Positions 34,318 to 42,066 of a stretch of DNA of 64,000 nt are shown here, piece by piece. The position numbers were made by a program, and so were the translations under genes. The stretch spans positions 140,049-204,048 of the forward strand of contig NZ_SZYH01000003.1 in assembly GCF_005298175.1 (NCBI RefSeq). Direction: 5' to 3'. Within the stretch, counting starts at the first letter, position 1, and each line of letters opens with the position of its first letter. The notes beneath the pieces were generated by a model that did not search any database, was not told the origin of the DNA, and was given only the letters and a program-made list of their open reading frames with translations. The DNA comes from Marinobacter panjinensis (GTDB taxonomy: Bacteria > Pseudomonadota > Gammaproteobacteria > Pseudomonadales > Oleiphilaceae).

Positions 34318-34593
34318 TCAGCGTTTAGCTTTCCTGTCGGCCGCATGACCACGATAAGTACGCGTTGCCGCGAACTCACCCAGCTTATGCCCGACCATAT
34401 CTTCGGTAACATAAACCGGCACGTGTTGCTTGCCGTTGTGAACTGCAATGGTCAGGCCTACCATCTCCGGAAACACTGTTGACCGGCGAGACCAGGTTTT
34501 GATCGGTCGCTTGTCATTTGCTTCCAGAGCTGCCTCGACCTTCTTCAACAGATGCAGGTCTATAAAAGGACCTTTCTTTAAAGAACGTGGCAC
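34318..34593 (-). CDS. rpsS: 30S ribosomal protein S19
   Basis: This 91-residue protein begins MPRSLKKGPFIDLHLLKKVE and has IKTWSRRSTVFPEMVGLTI and GHKLGEFAATRTYRGHAADR. S19 is in the 30S head beside S13. It lies between rplB and rplV. Confidence 0.98.
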   Translation of the reverse strand: MPRSLKKGPFIDLHLLKKVEAALEANDKRPIKTWSRRSTVFPEMVGLTIAVHNGKQHVPVYVTEDMVGHKLGEFAATRTYRGHAADRKAKR

Positions 34594-34616
34594 AGCATTT
34601 ACCTCTATGTAGTCGT

Positions 34617-35444
34617 TTACTTGGCTGAACGACGACGTACTATCATCTTGTCAGTACGTTTGTTCTTACGAGTCTTATGCCCTTTGGTCGGAACACCCCA
34701 CGGAGTAACCGGGTGACGCCCGCCAGAGGTACGCCCTTCACCACCACCATGTGGGTGGTCAACTGGGTTCATAGCAACACCACGTACTGTTGGACGTTTA
34801 CCGCGCCAACGTGATGCACCCGCTTTACCAAGCTGCTTGAGGCTGTGTTCGCTGTTGGACACTTCGCCCAACGTTGCACGACAGTCAACAAGCACCTTAC
34901 GCATTTCACCTGAACGCAGGCGGATGGTGGCATAAGCCCCTTCCCGAGCAACCAGCTGTACGGATGCGCCCGCGGAGCGAGCCAGCTGGGCACCTTTGCC
35001 AGGCTTGATTTCGACGCAGTGAATCACAGAACCGACCGGAATATTCCGGAGCGGTAGCGTGCTTCCTACTTTAATCGGCGCGTCGATGCCGGAGCGCACA
35101 GGATCACCGATCTGCATGCCTTTGGGAGCGATGATGTAACGGCGCTCGCCATCGGCGTACTTGACCAGCGCAATGTGCGCAGAGCGGTTAGGATCGTATT
35201 CCAGGCGCTCAATTGTCGCCGGGATACCATCTTTGGTCCGCTTAAAGTCGATTACACGGTAGTGTTTCTTGTGGCCACCACCGATATGACGGGTTGTGAT
35301 GCGACCAAAATGGTTGCGTCCACCCGATTTGCTTAATGTTTCTACCAACGGCTCGTAAGGGCGCCCCTTGTGAAGATCAGGGTTAAAGAGCTTAACAACG
35401 TGACGGCGGCCGGCAGATGTTGGCTTGGTTTTGACGATCGGCAT
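34617..35444 (-). CDS. rplB: 50S ribosomal protein L2
   Basis: This 275-residue protein contains GGHKKHYRVIDFKRTKDGIP, the OB-like and SH3-like L2 domains, and the conserved GVAMNPVDHPHGGGEGRTSG with the peptidyl-transferase-proximal histidine. It ends with the basic tail KGHKTRKNKRTDKMIVRRR. Length matches the family (273-276). Confidence 0.98.
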   Translation of the reverse strand: MPIVKTKPTSAGRRHVVKLFNPDLHKGRPYEPLVETLSKSGGRNHFGRITTRHIGGGHKKHYRVIDFKRTKDGIPATIERLEYDPNRSAHIALVKYADGERRYIIAPKGMQIGDPVRSGIDAPIKVGSTLPLRNIPVGSVIHCVEIKPGKGAQLARSAGASVQLVAREGAYATIRLRSGEMRKVLVDCRATLGEVSNSEHSLKQLGKAGASRWRGKRPTVRGVAMNPVDHPHGGGEGRTSGGRHPVTPWGVPTKGHKTRKNKRTDKMIVRRRSAK

Positions 35445-35461
35445 TTTACGACCCCTTTACC

Positions 35462-35755
35462 TTATTCCACATCCAGAAAATCAATGTCCTGACCGTCCGC
35501 AAGCTTTACATAAGCCTTACGAATGTCAGTACGCTTGCCGAAGCCGCGAACGGTACGCTTGAGCTTACCCTTACGGTTCAGAACCTGAACACCTTCGACG
35601 GTGACGTTGAACAGCTGCTCAACGGCTTTCTTGATCTCGGGCTTGGTTGCGTCAGGGGCGACACGAAATACCACCTGACCGCTTTCCGCTACCAGAGAAG
35701 CTTTCTCTGATACGTGGGGCCCAAGAAGAATCTTGTAAATACGTTCCTGATTCAT
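35462..35755 (-). CDS. rplW: 50S ribosomal protein L23
   Basis: This 97-residue protein begins MNQERIYKILLGPHVSEKAS and contains TKPEIKKAVEQLFNVTVEGV and the exposed loop near GKLKRTVRGFGKRTD. L23 is the docking site for trigger factor and SRP at the tunnel exit. Its ATG overlaps the rplD stop region (ATGA-type coupling). Confidence 0.98.
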   Translation of the reverse strand: MNQERIYKILLGPHVSEKASLVAESGQVVFRVAPDATKPEIKKAVEQLFNVTVEGVQVLNRKGKLKRTVRGFGKRTDIRKAYVKLADGQDIDFLDVE

Positions 35756-36357
35756 CCCAGCATCTCCTCGATTTTCTTCAGAGCGGGAACAGTCACAACG
35801 ACCTTCTCGAAGGCAACCAGGCTGACCGGATCCAGACCAGCAATATCACGCACGTCAACGTGCGGAATGTTGCGAGATGCCAGATGCAGATTCTGCTCAA
35901 CGTTTTCGGAGAGAATCAGTGCATTGGTGACACCCATATCCTTCAACTTGGCAGTGAATGCCTTGGTCTTGGGGCTGTCGACAGAAATGTCGTCAACAAC
36001 GACCAGACGCTCCTGGCGAACCAGCTCTGAAAAAATGGAGCGCATCGCTGCGCGGTACATCTTGCGGTTAACTTTCTGCTCAAAGCCACGAGGCTTGGCA
36101 GCAAAAGTCACACCACCGGAGCGCCAGATCGGGCTACGGATTGTACCGGCACGGGCACGACCAGTGCCCTTCTGGCGCCATGGCTTCTTGCCACCACCAG
36201 CGACTTCGGAACGCGTCTTTTGAGCCTTGGTTCCCTGACGGGCGCCTGCCATATAAGCAGTGACCACCTGGTGAACCAGAGACTCGTTAAAATCTTTGGC
36301 AAATGCAGCGTCGGAAACCGAAATTCCTTCGCCACTACCTGTAATTGTCAATTCCAT
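35752..36357 (-). CDS. rplD: 50S ribosomal protein L4
   Basis: This 201-residue protein contains the extended internal loop GGKKPWRQKGTGRARAGTIR, the signature of L4, and VDDISVDSPKTKAFTAKLKD. In E. coli L4 also represses its own S10 operon by acting on a long leader; here the leader before rpsJ is short (see the rpsJ promoter), so the same control cannot be assumed. Confidence 0.98.
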   Translation of the reverse strand: MELTITGSGEGISVSDAAFAKDFNESLVHQVVTAYMAGARQGTKAQKTRSEVAGGGKKPWRQKGTGRARAGTIRSPIWRSGGVTFAAKPRGFEQKVNRKMYRAAMRSIFSELVRQERLVVVDDISVDSPKTKAFTAKLKDMGVTNALILSENVEQNLHLASRNIPHVDVRDIAGLDPVSLVAFEKVVVTVPALKKIEEMLG

Positions 36358-36368
36358 CGCACCGCTCC

Positions 36369-37007
36369 TCAGGCTTTAACTGCAGGCTTGATGACAACAT
36401 TTCCGCCAGTCGCGCCCGGAACGGCACCACGAATCAGCAGAAGGTTGCGCTCGGCGTCGACACGGACGACTTGCAGGTTCTGCACAGTCACCTGCGCATT
36501 GCCCATCTGGCCCGCCATCTTTTTGCCCTTGAATACCTTGCCCGGAGTCTGGTTCTGACCGATGGAACCCGGTGCACGATGAGAAAGGGAGTTACCGTGT
36601 GTGGCGTCCTGCATGGCAAAGTTCCAGCGCTTAACACCGCCCTGGAAACCCTTACCCTTGGACTGGCCCATAGCATCCACAACCTGGCCATCTTCAAAGA
36701 TGGAAGCAGTGATTTCACCGCCTGCTGCCAGATCTTCACCTTCGCCATCGGCGAGGCGGAATTCCCACAGACCGCGACCAGCCTCTACTCCGGCTTTGGC
36801 GTAATGGCCCGCTTCGCTTTTGGTCACACGTGAGGAACGACGCTTTCCAACGGTTACCTGAACCGCACGATAGCCATCGCTTTCAAGAGTTTTCAGTTGG
36901 GTAATGCGGTTGGGCTCAACCTCAATTACCGTTACGGGCAGCGCCTGCCCGTCTTCCGTAAAAATACGGGTCATACCGGCCTTGCGACCGACAATTCCAA
37001 TTGCCAT
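36369..37007 (-). CDS. rplC: 50S ribosomal protein L3
   Basis: This 212-residue protein begins MAIGIVGRKAGMTRIFTEDG and contains the L3 block GKGFQGGVKRWNFAMQDATH and GSIGQNQTPGKVFKGKKMAG. The Gln in the GQNQTPG loop is the known methylation site in enteric L3. It follows rpsJ by 72 bases. Confidence 0.98.
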   Translation of the reverse strand: MAIGIVGRKAGMTRIFTEDGQALPVTVIEVEPNRITQLKTLESDGYRAVQVTVGKRRSSRVTKSEAGHYAKAGVEAGRGLWEFRLADGEGEDLAAGGEITASIFEDGQVVDAMGQSKGKGFQGGVKRWNFAMQDATHGNSLSHRAPGSIGQNQTPGKVFKGKKMAGQMGNAQVTVQNLQVVRVDAERNLLLIRGAVPGATGGNVVIKPAVKA

Positions 37008-37079
37008 GTTTCACCTCTTAAGTGTACGGGGCTCTCACCCTCTATGGCCTTATGACAGTTACACAGACTAACCGTTTGG

Positions 37080-37391
37080 TTAGCCGAGGCTGATCTGAAC
37101 GTCTACACCTGCTGCCAGATCCAGCTTCATCAAAGCGTCTACTGTCTTTTCCGTCGGCTCGACGATGTCCAGCAAACGCTTGTGTGTACGAATCTCGTAC
37201 TGATCGCGCGCGTCTTTATTGACGTGCGGGGAAATCAGAACGGTGTACTTTTCCTTCCGCGTCGGCAGAGGGATTGGTCCACGCACTTGAGCGCCGGTCC
37301 GCTTAGCGGTATCGACAATCTCCTGCGTTGACTGGTCGATCAGGCGGTAATCAAACGCCTTCAACCGGATTCGAATTTTTTGGCTTTGCAT
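37080..37391 (-). CDS. rpsJ: 30S ribosomal protein S10 (NusE)
   Basis: This 103-residue protein begins [20 protein letters not shown] and contains [20 protein letters not shown] and the end [12 protein letters not shown]10 is part of the 30S head and, as NusE, part of the antitermination complex with NusB and NusG. I chose the ATG at 37391; the upstream six codons are not conserved. It is the first gene of the S10 operon. Confidence 0.98.
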
Positions 37392-37457
37392 GATGCACCC
37401 AAACTCCACTCGTAGCAGCTACTAACTAGTTAGCCGACCTTCAAAAAAAGGAGCCGC

Positions 37458-37486
37458 ATTGTATGCATAATACCCAGCAGTGTCAA
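37458..37486 (-). promoter_or_regulatory. S10 operon promoter
   Basis: Read on the minus strand: -35 TTGACA (37481-37486), exactly 17 bases, -10 TACAAT (37458-37463). This is nearly a consensus sigma-70 promoter. It lies between the tufA terminator and rpsJ and predicts a leader of about 60 bases, much shorter than the E. coli S10 leader. Confidence 0.92.
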
Positions 37487-37534
37487 CTGCGTTCAGCAGT
37501 GACTCCGCCAGGTCAGGTTGTGCGGCTGAAACAG

Positions 37535-37563
37535 AAAAAGGGGCTGAGTTACAGCCCCTTTTT
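37535..37563 (-). terminator. Intrinsic terminator after tufA
   Basis: AAAAAGGGGCTG (37535-37546) pairs perfectly with CAGCCCCTTTTT (37552-37563) around a five-base loop. On the minus strand the stem ends in a U-tract. It closes the str operon just before the S10 promoter. Confidence 0.93.
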
Positions 37564-37583
37564 CCTCAGACCTTTCGAATCAA

Positions 37584-38780
37584 TTATTCGAGGATCTTGG
37601 AGACCACACCGGCACCAACGGTACGGCCGCCTTCGCGAATCGCGAAGCGCAGGCCATCTTCCATGGCGATCGGGTTGATCAGGGTAACACTCATCTTGAC
37701 GTTGTCACCCGGCATTACCATCTCCACACCTTCCGGCAGCTCACAGGAACCTGTGACGTCGGTGGTACGGAAGTAGAACTGCGGACGATAGCCCTTGAAG
37801 AACGGCGTATGACGACCACCTTCTTCCTTGCTCAGCACGTACACTTCGCATTCAAACTTGGTGTGCGGCTTGATGGTGCCCGGCTTACACAGAACCTGAC
37901 CACGCTCAACGTCGTCACGCTTGGTACCACGCAGCAGTACGCCCACGTTCTCACCAGCACGACCCTCGTCCAGCAGCTTACGGAACATCTCAACGCCGGT
38001 ACAAACGGTCTTGACGGTATCCTTGATACCAACAATCTCGATCTCTTCACCAACCTTGATAACGCCACGCTCGACACGACCGGTCACAACCGTACCACGA
38101 CCGGAGATAGAGAAAACGTCCTCGATCGGCATCAGGAACGGCTGATCAATCGCACGCTCCGGATCCGGGATGTACTCGTCCAGGGCTTCTACCAGCTTCT
38201 TGACAGCGGTAGTACCCATTTCGTTATCGTCTTTGCCTTCCAGCGCCATCAGCGCGGAACCGGTCACGATCGGCGTGTCGTCGCCCGGGAAGTCGTAAGC
38301 GCTCAGCAGCTCGCGAACTTCCATCTCGACCAGCTCCAGCAGCTCCTCGTCATCGACCATGTCCGCCTTGTTCAGGAACACAACGATGAAAGGTACGCCT
38401 ACCTGGCGGGACAGCAGGATGTGCTCGCGAGTCTGCGGCATGGGGCCGTCAGCTGCGGAACACACCAGAATAGCACCGTCCATCTGCGCCGCACCGGTGA
38501 TCATGTTCTTCACATAGTCAGCGTGGCCCGGGCAGTCTACGTGGGCGTAGTGACGTGCCGGTGAATCATATTCAACGTGTGAAGTCGCGATAGTAATACC
38601 ACGAGCCTTCTCTTCCGGCGCGTTATCGATAGAATCGAATGCACTTGCACTACCAGTACCCCACACTTCGTGACATACACGAGTCAGCGCGGCTGTCAGC
38701 GTGGTCTTGCCATGGTCTACGTGACCAATGGTACCCACGTTTACGTGTGGCTTGTTACGCTCAAATTTTGCTTTAGACAC
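37584..38780 (-). CDS. tufA: Elongation factor Tu (copy A, str operon)
   Basis: This 398-residue GTPase has the P-loop GHVDHGKT at residues 19-26, the DCPGHADY switch II region, NKADM for guanine recognition, and the C-terminal barrels. It delivers aminoacyl-tRNA to the ribosome. The DNA is identical to tufB (54176-55372) over almost all its length; I see differences only in the first ~15 codons (AAC/AAT, AAA/AAG) and the last few, where it ends KILE instead of KIIE. It follows fusA and is closed by a terminator. Confidence 0.98.
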   Translation of the reverse strand: MSKAKFERNKPHVNVGTIGHVDHGKTTLTAALTRVCHEVWGTGSASAFDSIDNAPEEKARGITIATSHVEYDSPARHYAHVDCPGHADYVKNMITGAAQMDGAILVCSAADGPMPQTREHILLSRQVGVPFIVVFLNKADMVDDEELLELVEMEVRELLSAYDFPGDDTPIVTGSALMALEGKDDNEMGTTAVKKLVEALDEYIPDPERAIDQPFLMPIEDVFSISGRGTVVTGRVERGVIKVGEEIEIVGIKDTVKTVCTGVEMFRKLLDEGRAGENVGVLLRGTKRDDVERGQVLCKPGTIKPHTKFECEVYVLSKEEGGRHTPFFKGYRPQFYFRTTDVTGSCELPEGVEMVMPGDNVKMSVTLINPIAMEDGLRFAIREGGRTVGAGVVSKILE

Positions 38781-38815
38781 GGTTACACCTCTTCCTGTTT
38801 CTTAAGTCCTGGGGA

Positions 38816-40921
38816 TCAACCCTTTTTAATGATCGCTTCGGCAATGTTCGAGGGAGCTTCCATATAGCGGGAGAACTCCATCGCATAAGACGCCCGACCC
38901 TGCGTTGCAGAACGCAGATCGGTGGCGTAACCGAACATCTCCGACAACGGAACCTCGGCACGAATCTGCTTGCCAGCAGGAATGTCTTCCATGCCCTGCA
39001 CGAGACCGCGACGACGGTTCAGGTCGCCTACTACGTCACCCATGTAATCTTCAGGGGTAACAACCTCTACCCTCATCATCGGCTCGAGAAGGGCTGGGCT
39101 GGCTTCCAGAGCGCCCTTCTTCATCGCCATGGAACCGGCGACCTTGAAGGCCATCTCATTGGAGTCAACGTCGTGGTAAGAACCATCGTACAGCGTGGCC
39201 TTGATGCGCAGCAGCGGGTAACCGGCCAGACAGCCGTTCTGCATCTGCTCCTGAATGCCTTGCTGGACAGCAGGTATGTATTCCTTGGGAACGACACCAC
39301 CAACGATTTCATTCACGAAGATAAAGTTCTCGCCATCTTCATCATCAAGAGGCAGCGGCTCAAGCTTGATCTTGACGTGACCGTACTGACCACGACCACC
39401 AGACTGACGTACGAACTTGCCTTCCACATCCACGTTCTTACGGATGCACTCACGGTAAGCAACCTGCGGCTTACCAATGTTTGCTTCCACCTTGAACTCG
39501 CGACGCATGCGGTCAACGATGATGTCCAGGTGAAGCTCACCCATACCAGAAATGATCGTCTGGCCAGACTCTTCGTCGGTGCGAACCTGGAAAGACGGAT
39601 CTTCCTGCGCCAGCTTACCAAGGGCGATACCCATCTTCTCTTGATCAGCCTTGGACTTGGGCTCAACGGCCACAGAGATGACAGGATCCGGAAACTCCAT
39701 GCGCTCGAGAATGATCTTGTGGTTCTCGTCACACAGAGTATCGCCAGTTGTCACGTTCTTCAGGCCGATAGCAGCGGCAATGTCGCCGGCCAGTACTTCT
39801 TTGATTTCCTGACGCTCTTTGGAGTGCATCTGCACCATACGACCGACGCGCTCTTTCTTCCCTTTCACGGAGTTATAAACCGCGTTGCCAGACTCAAGCT
39901 TGCCAGAGTAAACCCTGAAGAACGTAAGAGTACCAACGAACGGATCTGTGGCGATCTTGAACGCAAGGGCGGAGAAAGGAGCGTCGTCATCAGCCTGACG
40001 AGTTTCTTCGGTGCCATCTTCATCGACTTCACCACGGATCGCCTTGACTTCGTCTGGAGCAGGCAGAAATTCGATAACAGAATCCAGTACCGCCTGAACA
40101 CCCTTGTTCTTAAACGCAGAGCCACAGGTCGCAACGACAATTTCGTTGGCAAGCGTACGCATACGCAGGCCTTTCTTAATGTCGTCGATGTTCAGCTCGC
40201 CTTCTTCAAGGTAGCGCTCCATCAGCTCTTCGTTCGCTTCCGCAGCCGCTTCCATCATTTCTTCGCGGTACTTGGCCACTTCCCCAGTCATTTCCGCCGG
40301 AACATCACGCTCGTCATAGGTTGCACCAGCGTCATCTTCGTTCCAGTAGATCGCCTTGTTACGGATCAGATCGATAACACCGGCGAAGTTCTCTTCAGAA
40401 CCAATCGGCAACTGGACCGGAACAGCGTTTGCGCCCAGACGCTTCTTGATCTGCTCCACCACACGCAGGAAGTTGGCGCCGGCACGATCCATCTTGTTGA
40501 CGAACACCATGCGGGGCACTTCGTACTTGTTAGCCTGACGCCAGACAGTCTCGGACTGCGGCTCAACACCTGAAGAACCACAGAACACCACAACCGCGCC
40601 GTCGAGCACGCGCAGGGAACGCTCCACTTCGATGGTGAAGTCTACGTGACCCGGGGTGTCGATGATGTTAATGCGGTGCTCAGGATACTGCTTGTCCATG
40701 CCCTGCCAGAAACAGGTAGTTGCAGCAGACGTGATGGTAATACCACGCTCCTGCTCCTGCTCCATCCAGTCCATGGTGGCTGCACCATCGTGAACCTCAC
40801 CGATCTTGTGGGAAATACCTGTATAGAACAGGACCCGCTCGGTGGTTGTGGTTTTGCCCGCATCAACGTGCGCGACAATACCAATATTTCTGTATCTCTT
40901 GATCGGAGTCTTACGTGCCAC
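38816..40921 (-). CDS. fusA: Elongation factor G
   Basis: This 701-residue translocase begins MARKTPIKRYRNIGIVAHVD with P-loop AHVDAGKT at 17-24, DTPGHVDF switch II, NKMDRAGANF, and the domain IV-V blocks (GGVVPKEYIPAVQQGIQE, GYATDLRSATQGRASYAMEF). The length is close to E. coli EF-G (704). It lies in the order rpsL-rpsG-fusA-tufA. Confidence 0.98.
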   Translation of the reverse strand: MARKTPIKRYRNIGIVAHVDAGKTTTTERVLFYTGISHKIGEVHDGAATMDWMEQEQERGITITSAATTCFWQGMDKQYPEHRINIIDTPGHVDFTIEVERSLRVLDGAVVVFCGSSGVEPQSETVWRQANKYEVPRMVFVNKMDRAGANFLRVVEQIKKRLGANAVPVQLPIGSEENFAGVIDLIRNKAIYWNEDDAGATYDERDVPAEMTGEVAKYREEMMEAAAEANEELMERYLEEGELNIDDIKKGLRMRTLANEIVVATCGSAFKNKGVQAVLDSVIEFLPAPDEVKAIRGEVDEDGTEETRQADDDAPFSALAFKIATDPFVGTLTFFRVYSGKLESGNAVYNSVKGKKERVGRMVQMHSKERQEIKEVLAGDIAAAIGLKNVTTGDTLCDENHKIILERMEFPDPVISVAVEPKSKADQEKMGIALGKLAQEDPSFQVRTDEESGQTIISGMGELHLDIIVDRMRREFKVEANIGKPQVAYRECIRKNVDVEGKFVRQSGGRGQYGHVKIKLEPLPLDDEDGENFIFVNEIVGGVVPKEYIPAVQQGIQEQMQNGCLAGYPLLRIKATLYDGSYHDVDSNEMAFKVAGSMAMKKGALEASPALLEPMMRVEVVTPEDYMGDVVGDLNRRRGLVQGMEDIPAGKQIRAEVPLSEMFGYATDLRSATQGRASYAMEFSRYMEAPSNIAEAIIKKG

Positions 40922-40939
40922 TGTATAAACCTCGGCTGA

Positions 40940-41410
40940 TTAAAAACGGAAGTGAGAGAACGCCTTGTTGGCTTCTGCCATGCGATGAACGTCTTCGCGT
41001 TTCTTAACAGCGGAGCCTTTGCTATCAGCGGCATCCAGGATTTCACCTGCCAGACGCTGAGCCATGGACTTTTCACCACGTTTCCGTGAATATTCTACGA
41101 GCCAGCGCATGGCCAGCGCGTGCTGACGGGAAGGCCGTACTTCTACAGGCACCTGGTAAGTAGCACCACCCACGCGACGGGATTTAACCTCAACCATCGG
41201 CTGGATGTTCTCCAGGGCCTTCTCGAACATTTCGACCGGCTCTTCCTTCGACTTGTCGGCAACGATATCGAGCGCGCCATAAACAATGCGCTCTGCAACA
41301 CCCTTCTTGCCACTTTCCATCACATGGTTGATGAACTTGGCCAGACGTGCACTGCCGAATTTGGGATCCGGGATAATTTCCCGTTTTGCTGCAACTCTTC
41401 TTCTAGGCAT
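40940..41410 (-). CDS. rpsG: 30S ribosomal protein S7
   Basis: This 156-residue protein begins MPRRRVAAKREIIPDPKFGS and contains GKKGVAERIVYGALDI, VGGATYQVPVEVRPSRQHAL and RGEKSMAQRLAGEILDA. S7 nucleates the 30S head. In E. coli it represses the str operon by binding the rpsL-rpsG spacer; the spacer here is 113 bases long. Confidence 0.98.
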   Translation of the reverse strand: MPRRRVAAKREIIPDPKFGSARLAKFINHVMESGKKGVAERIVYGALDIVADKSKEEPVEMFEKALENIQPMVEVKSRRVGGATYQVPVEVRPSRQHALAMRWLVEYSRKRGEKSMAQRLAGEILDAADSKGSAVKKREDVHRMAEANKAFSHFRF

Positions 41411-41523
41411 CGATAAGCCCTTATCTGTTAAAAGGTCTTCAGGAACCCCTGAGATAGCATCAGCTACTCAGCCTTACTCTCACCGTTCTACGTAGCAACG
41501 ATAAAAGACACCCGCGTGGGACA
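41411..41523 (-). promoter_or_regulatory. rpsL-rpsG spacer, possible S7 autoregulatory site
   Basis: The 113-base untranslated spacer between rpsL and rpsG is far longer than the other spacers in this operon. In E. coli the equivalent spacer (about 96 bases) folds into the S7 target for translational feedback. Position and length agree, but I did not match the E. coli secondary structure. Confidence 0.4.
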
Positions 41524-41898
41524 TCAGGACTTGGGTCGTTTTGCACCGTACTTGGAGCGGCCCTGCTTACGGTTCTGCACACCCTGGGTGTCCAGCGTTC
41601 CGCGAACAGTGTGATAACGCACACCCGGAAGGTCTTTTACTCGACCGCCACGGATAAGCACTACACTGTGCTCCTGAAGGTTGTGACCTTCACCGCCAAT
41701 GTATGAGGAAACCTCGAAGCCGTTGGTCAGACGAACACGGCACACTTTACGCAGTGCTGAGTTCGGCTTCTTCGGCGTTGTGGTATATACACGAGTGCAC
41801 ACACCACGGCGCTGCGGACAAGCCTGCAGAGCAGGAACGTCGCTCTTGGCCGCTTTGCGTTTACGAGGCTTACGCACCAACTGATTAATCGTTGCCAT
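41524..41898 (-). CDS. rpsL: 30S ribosomal protein S12
   Basis: This 124-residue protein begins MATINQLVRKPRKRKAAKSD. It has the decoding loops TTPKKPNSALRK (Lys43/44) and GGRVKDLPGVRYH, with the Asp that is methylthiolated in E. coli. Both loops have the wild-type sequence, so no classical streptomycin-resistance change is present. I chose the ATG at 41898, giving the same length as E. coli; the upstream frame adds five residues only. Confidence 0.98.
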   Translation of the reverse strand: MATINQLVRKPRKRKAAKSDVPALQACPQRRGVCTRVYTTTPKKPNSALRKVCRVRLTNGFEVSSYIGGEGHNLQEHSVVLIRGGRVKDLPGVRYHTVRGTLDTQGVQNRKQGRSKYGAKRPKS

Positions 41899-41933
41899 GT
41901 AAGCAAACTCCAAAAAACCGTATCAATGAAACT

Positions 41934-41954
41934 TACCCCCGACTAGCGGGGGTA
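41934..41954 (-). promoter_or_regulatory. Hairpin in the rpsL leader
   Basis: TACCCCC (41934-41940) pairs with GGGGGTA (41948-41954) around a seven-base loop. It lies between the rpsL promoter and the rpsL start, so it is inside the str leader transcript and can influence mRNA stability or initiation. No U-tract follows it. Confidence 0.5.
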
Positions 41955-41970
41955 AAATTTGAGGGTCGCA

Positions 41971-41999
41971 AGTGTAAGCCTGCGCCCCCTAACAGTCAA
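41971..41999 (-). promoter_or_regulatory. str operon (rpsL) promoter
   Basis: Read on the minus strand: -35 TTGACT (41994-41999), exactly 17 bases, -10 TACACT (41971-41976). Transcription would start near 41964, about 65 bases before rpsL. It lets str be transcribed independently of rpoBC upstream. Confidence 0.88.
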
Positions 42000-42019
42000 G
42001 ATGACTGATCTCTTTTTAA

Positions 42020-42052
42020 CCACCCGCGGCGTACGTAACTACCGGCGGGTGG
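42020..42052 (-). terminator. Hairpin after rpoC, possible weak terminator
   Basis: CCACCCGC (42020-42027) pairs with GCGGGTGG (42045-42052). Read on the minus strand the stem is followed by TTAAAAAGAG, which lacks a U-tract, so intrinsic termination would be inefficient. It lies 15 bases after the rpoC stop and before the rpsL promoter. Confidence 0.4.
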
Positions 42053-42066
42053 CGATGCCGGCCAAC

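Noticed and set aside
39173..40573. Plus-strand open frame of 466 codons antisense to fusA
   Set aside because: Shadow of fusA, same reasoning.
41934..41954. Hairpin read as the rpoC terminator
   Set aside because: It lies downstream of the rpsL promoter and has no U-tract, so it belongs to the rpsL leader.
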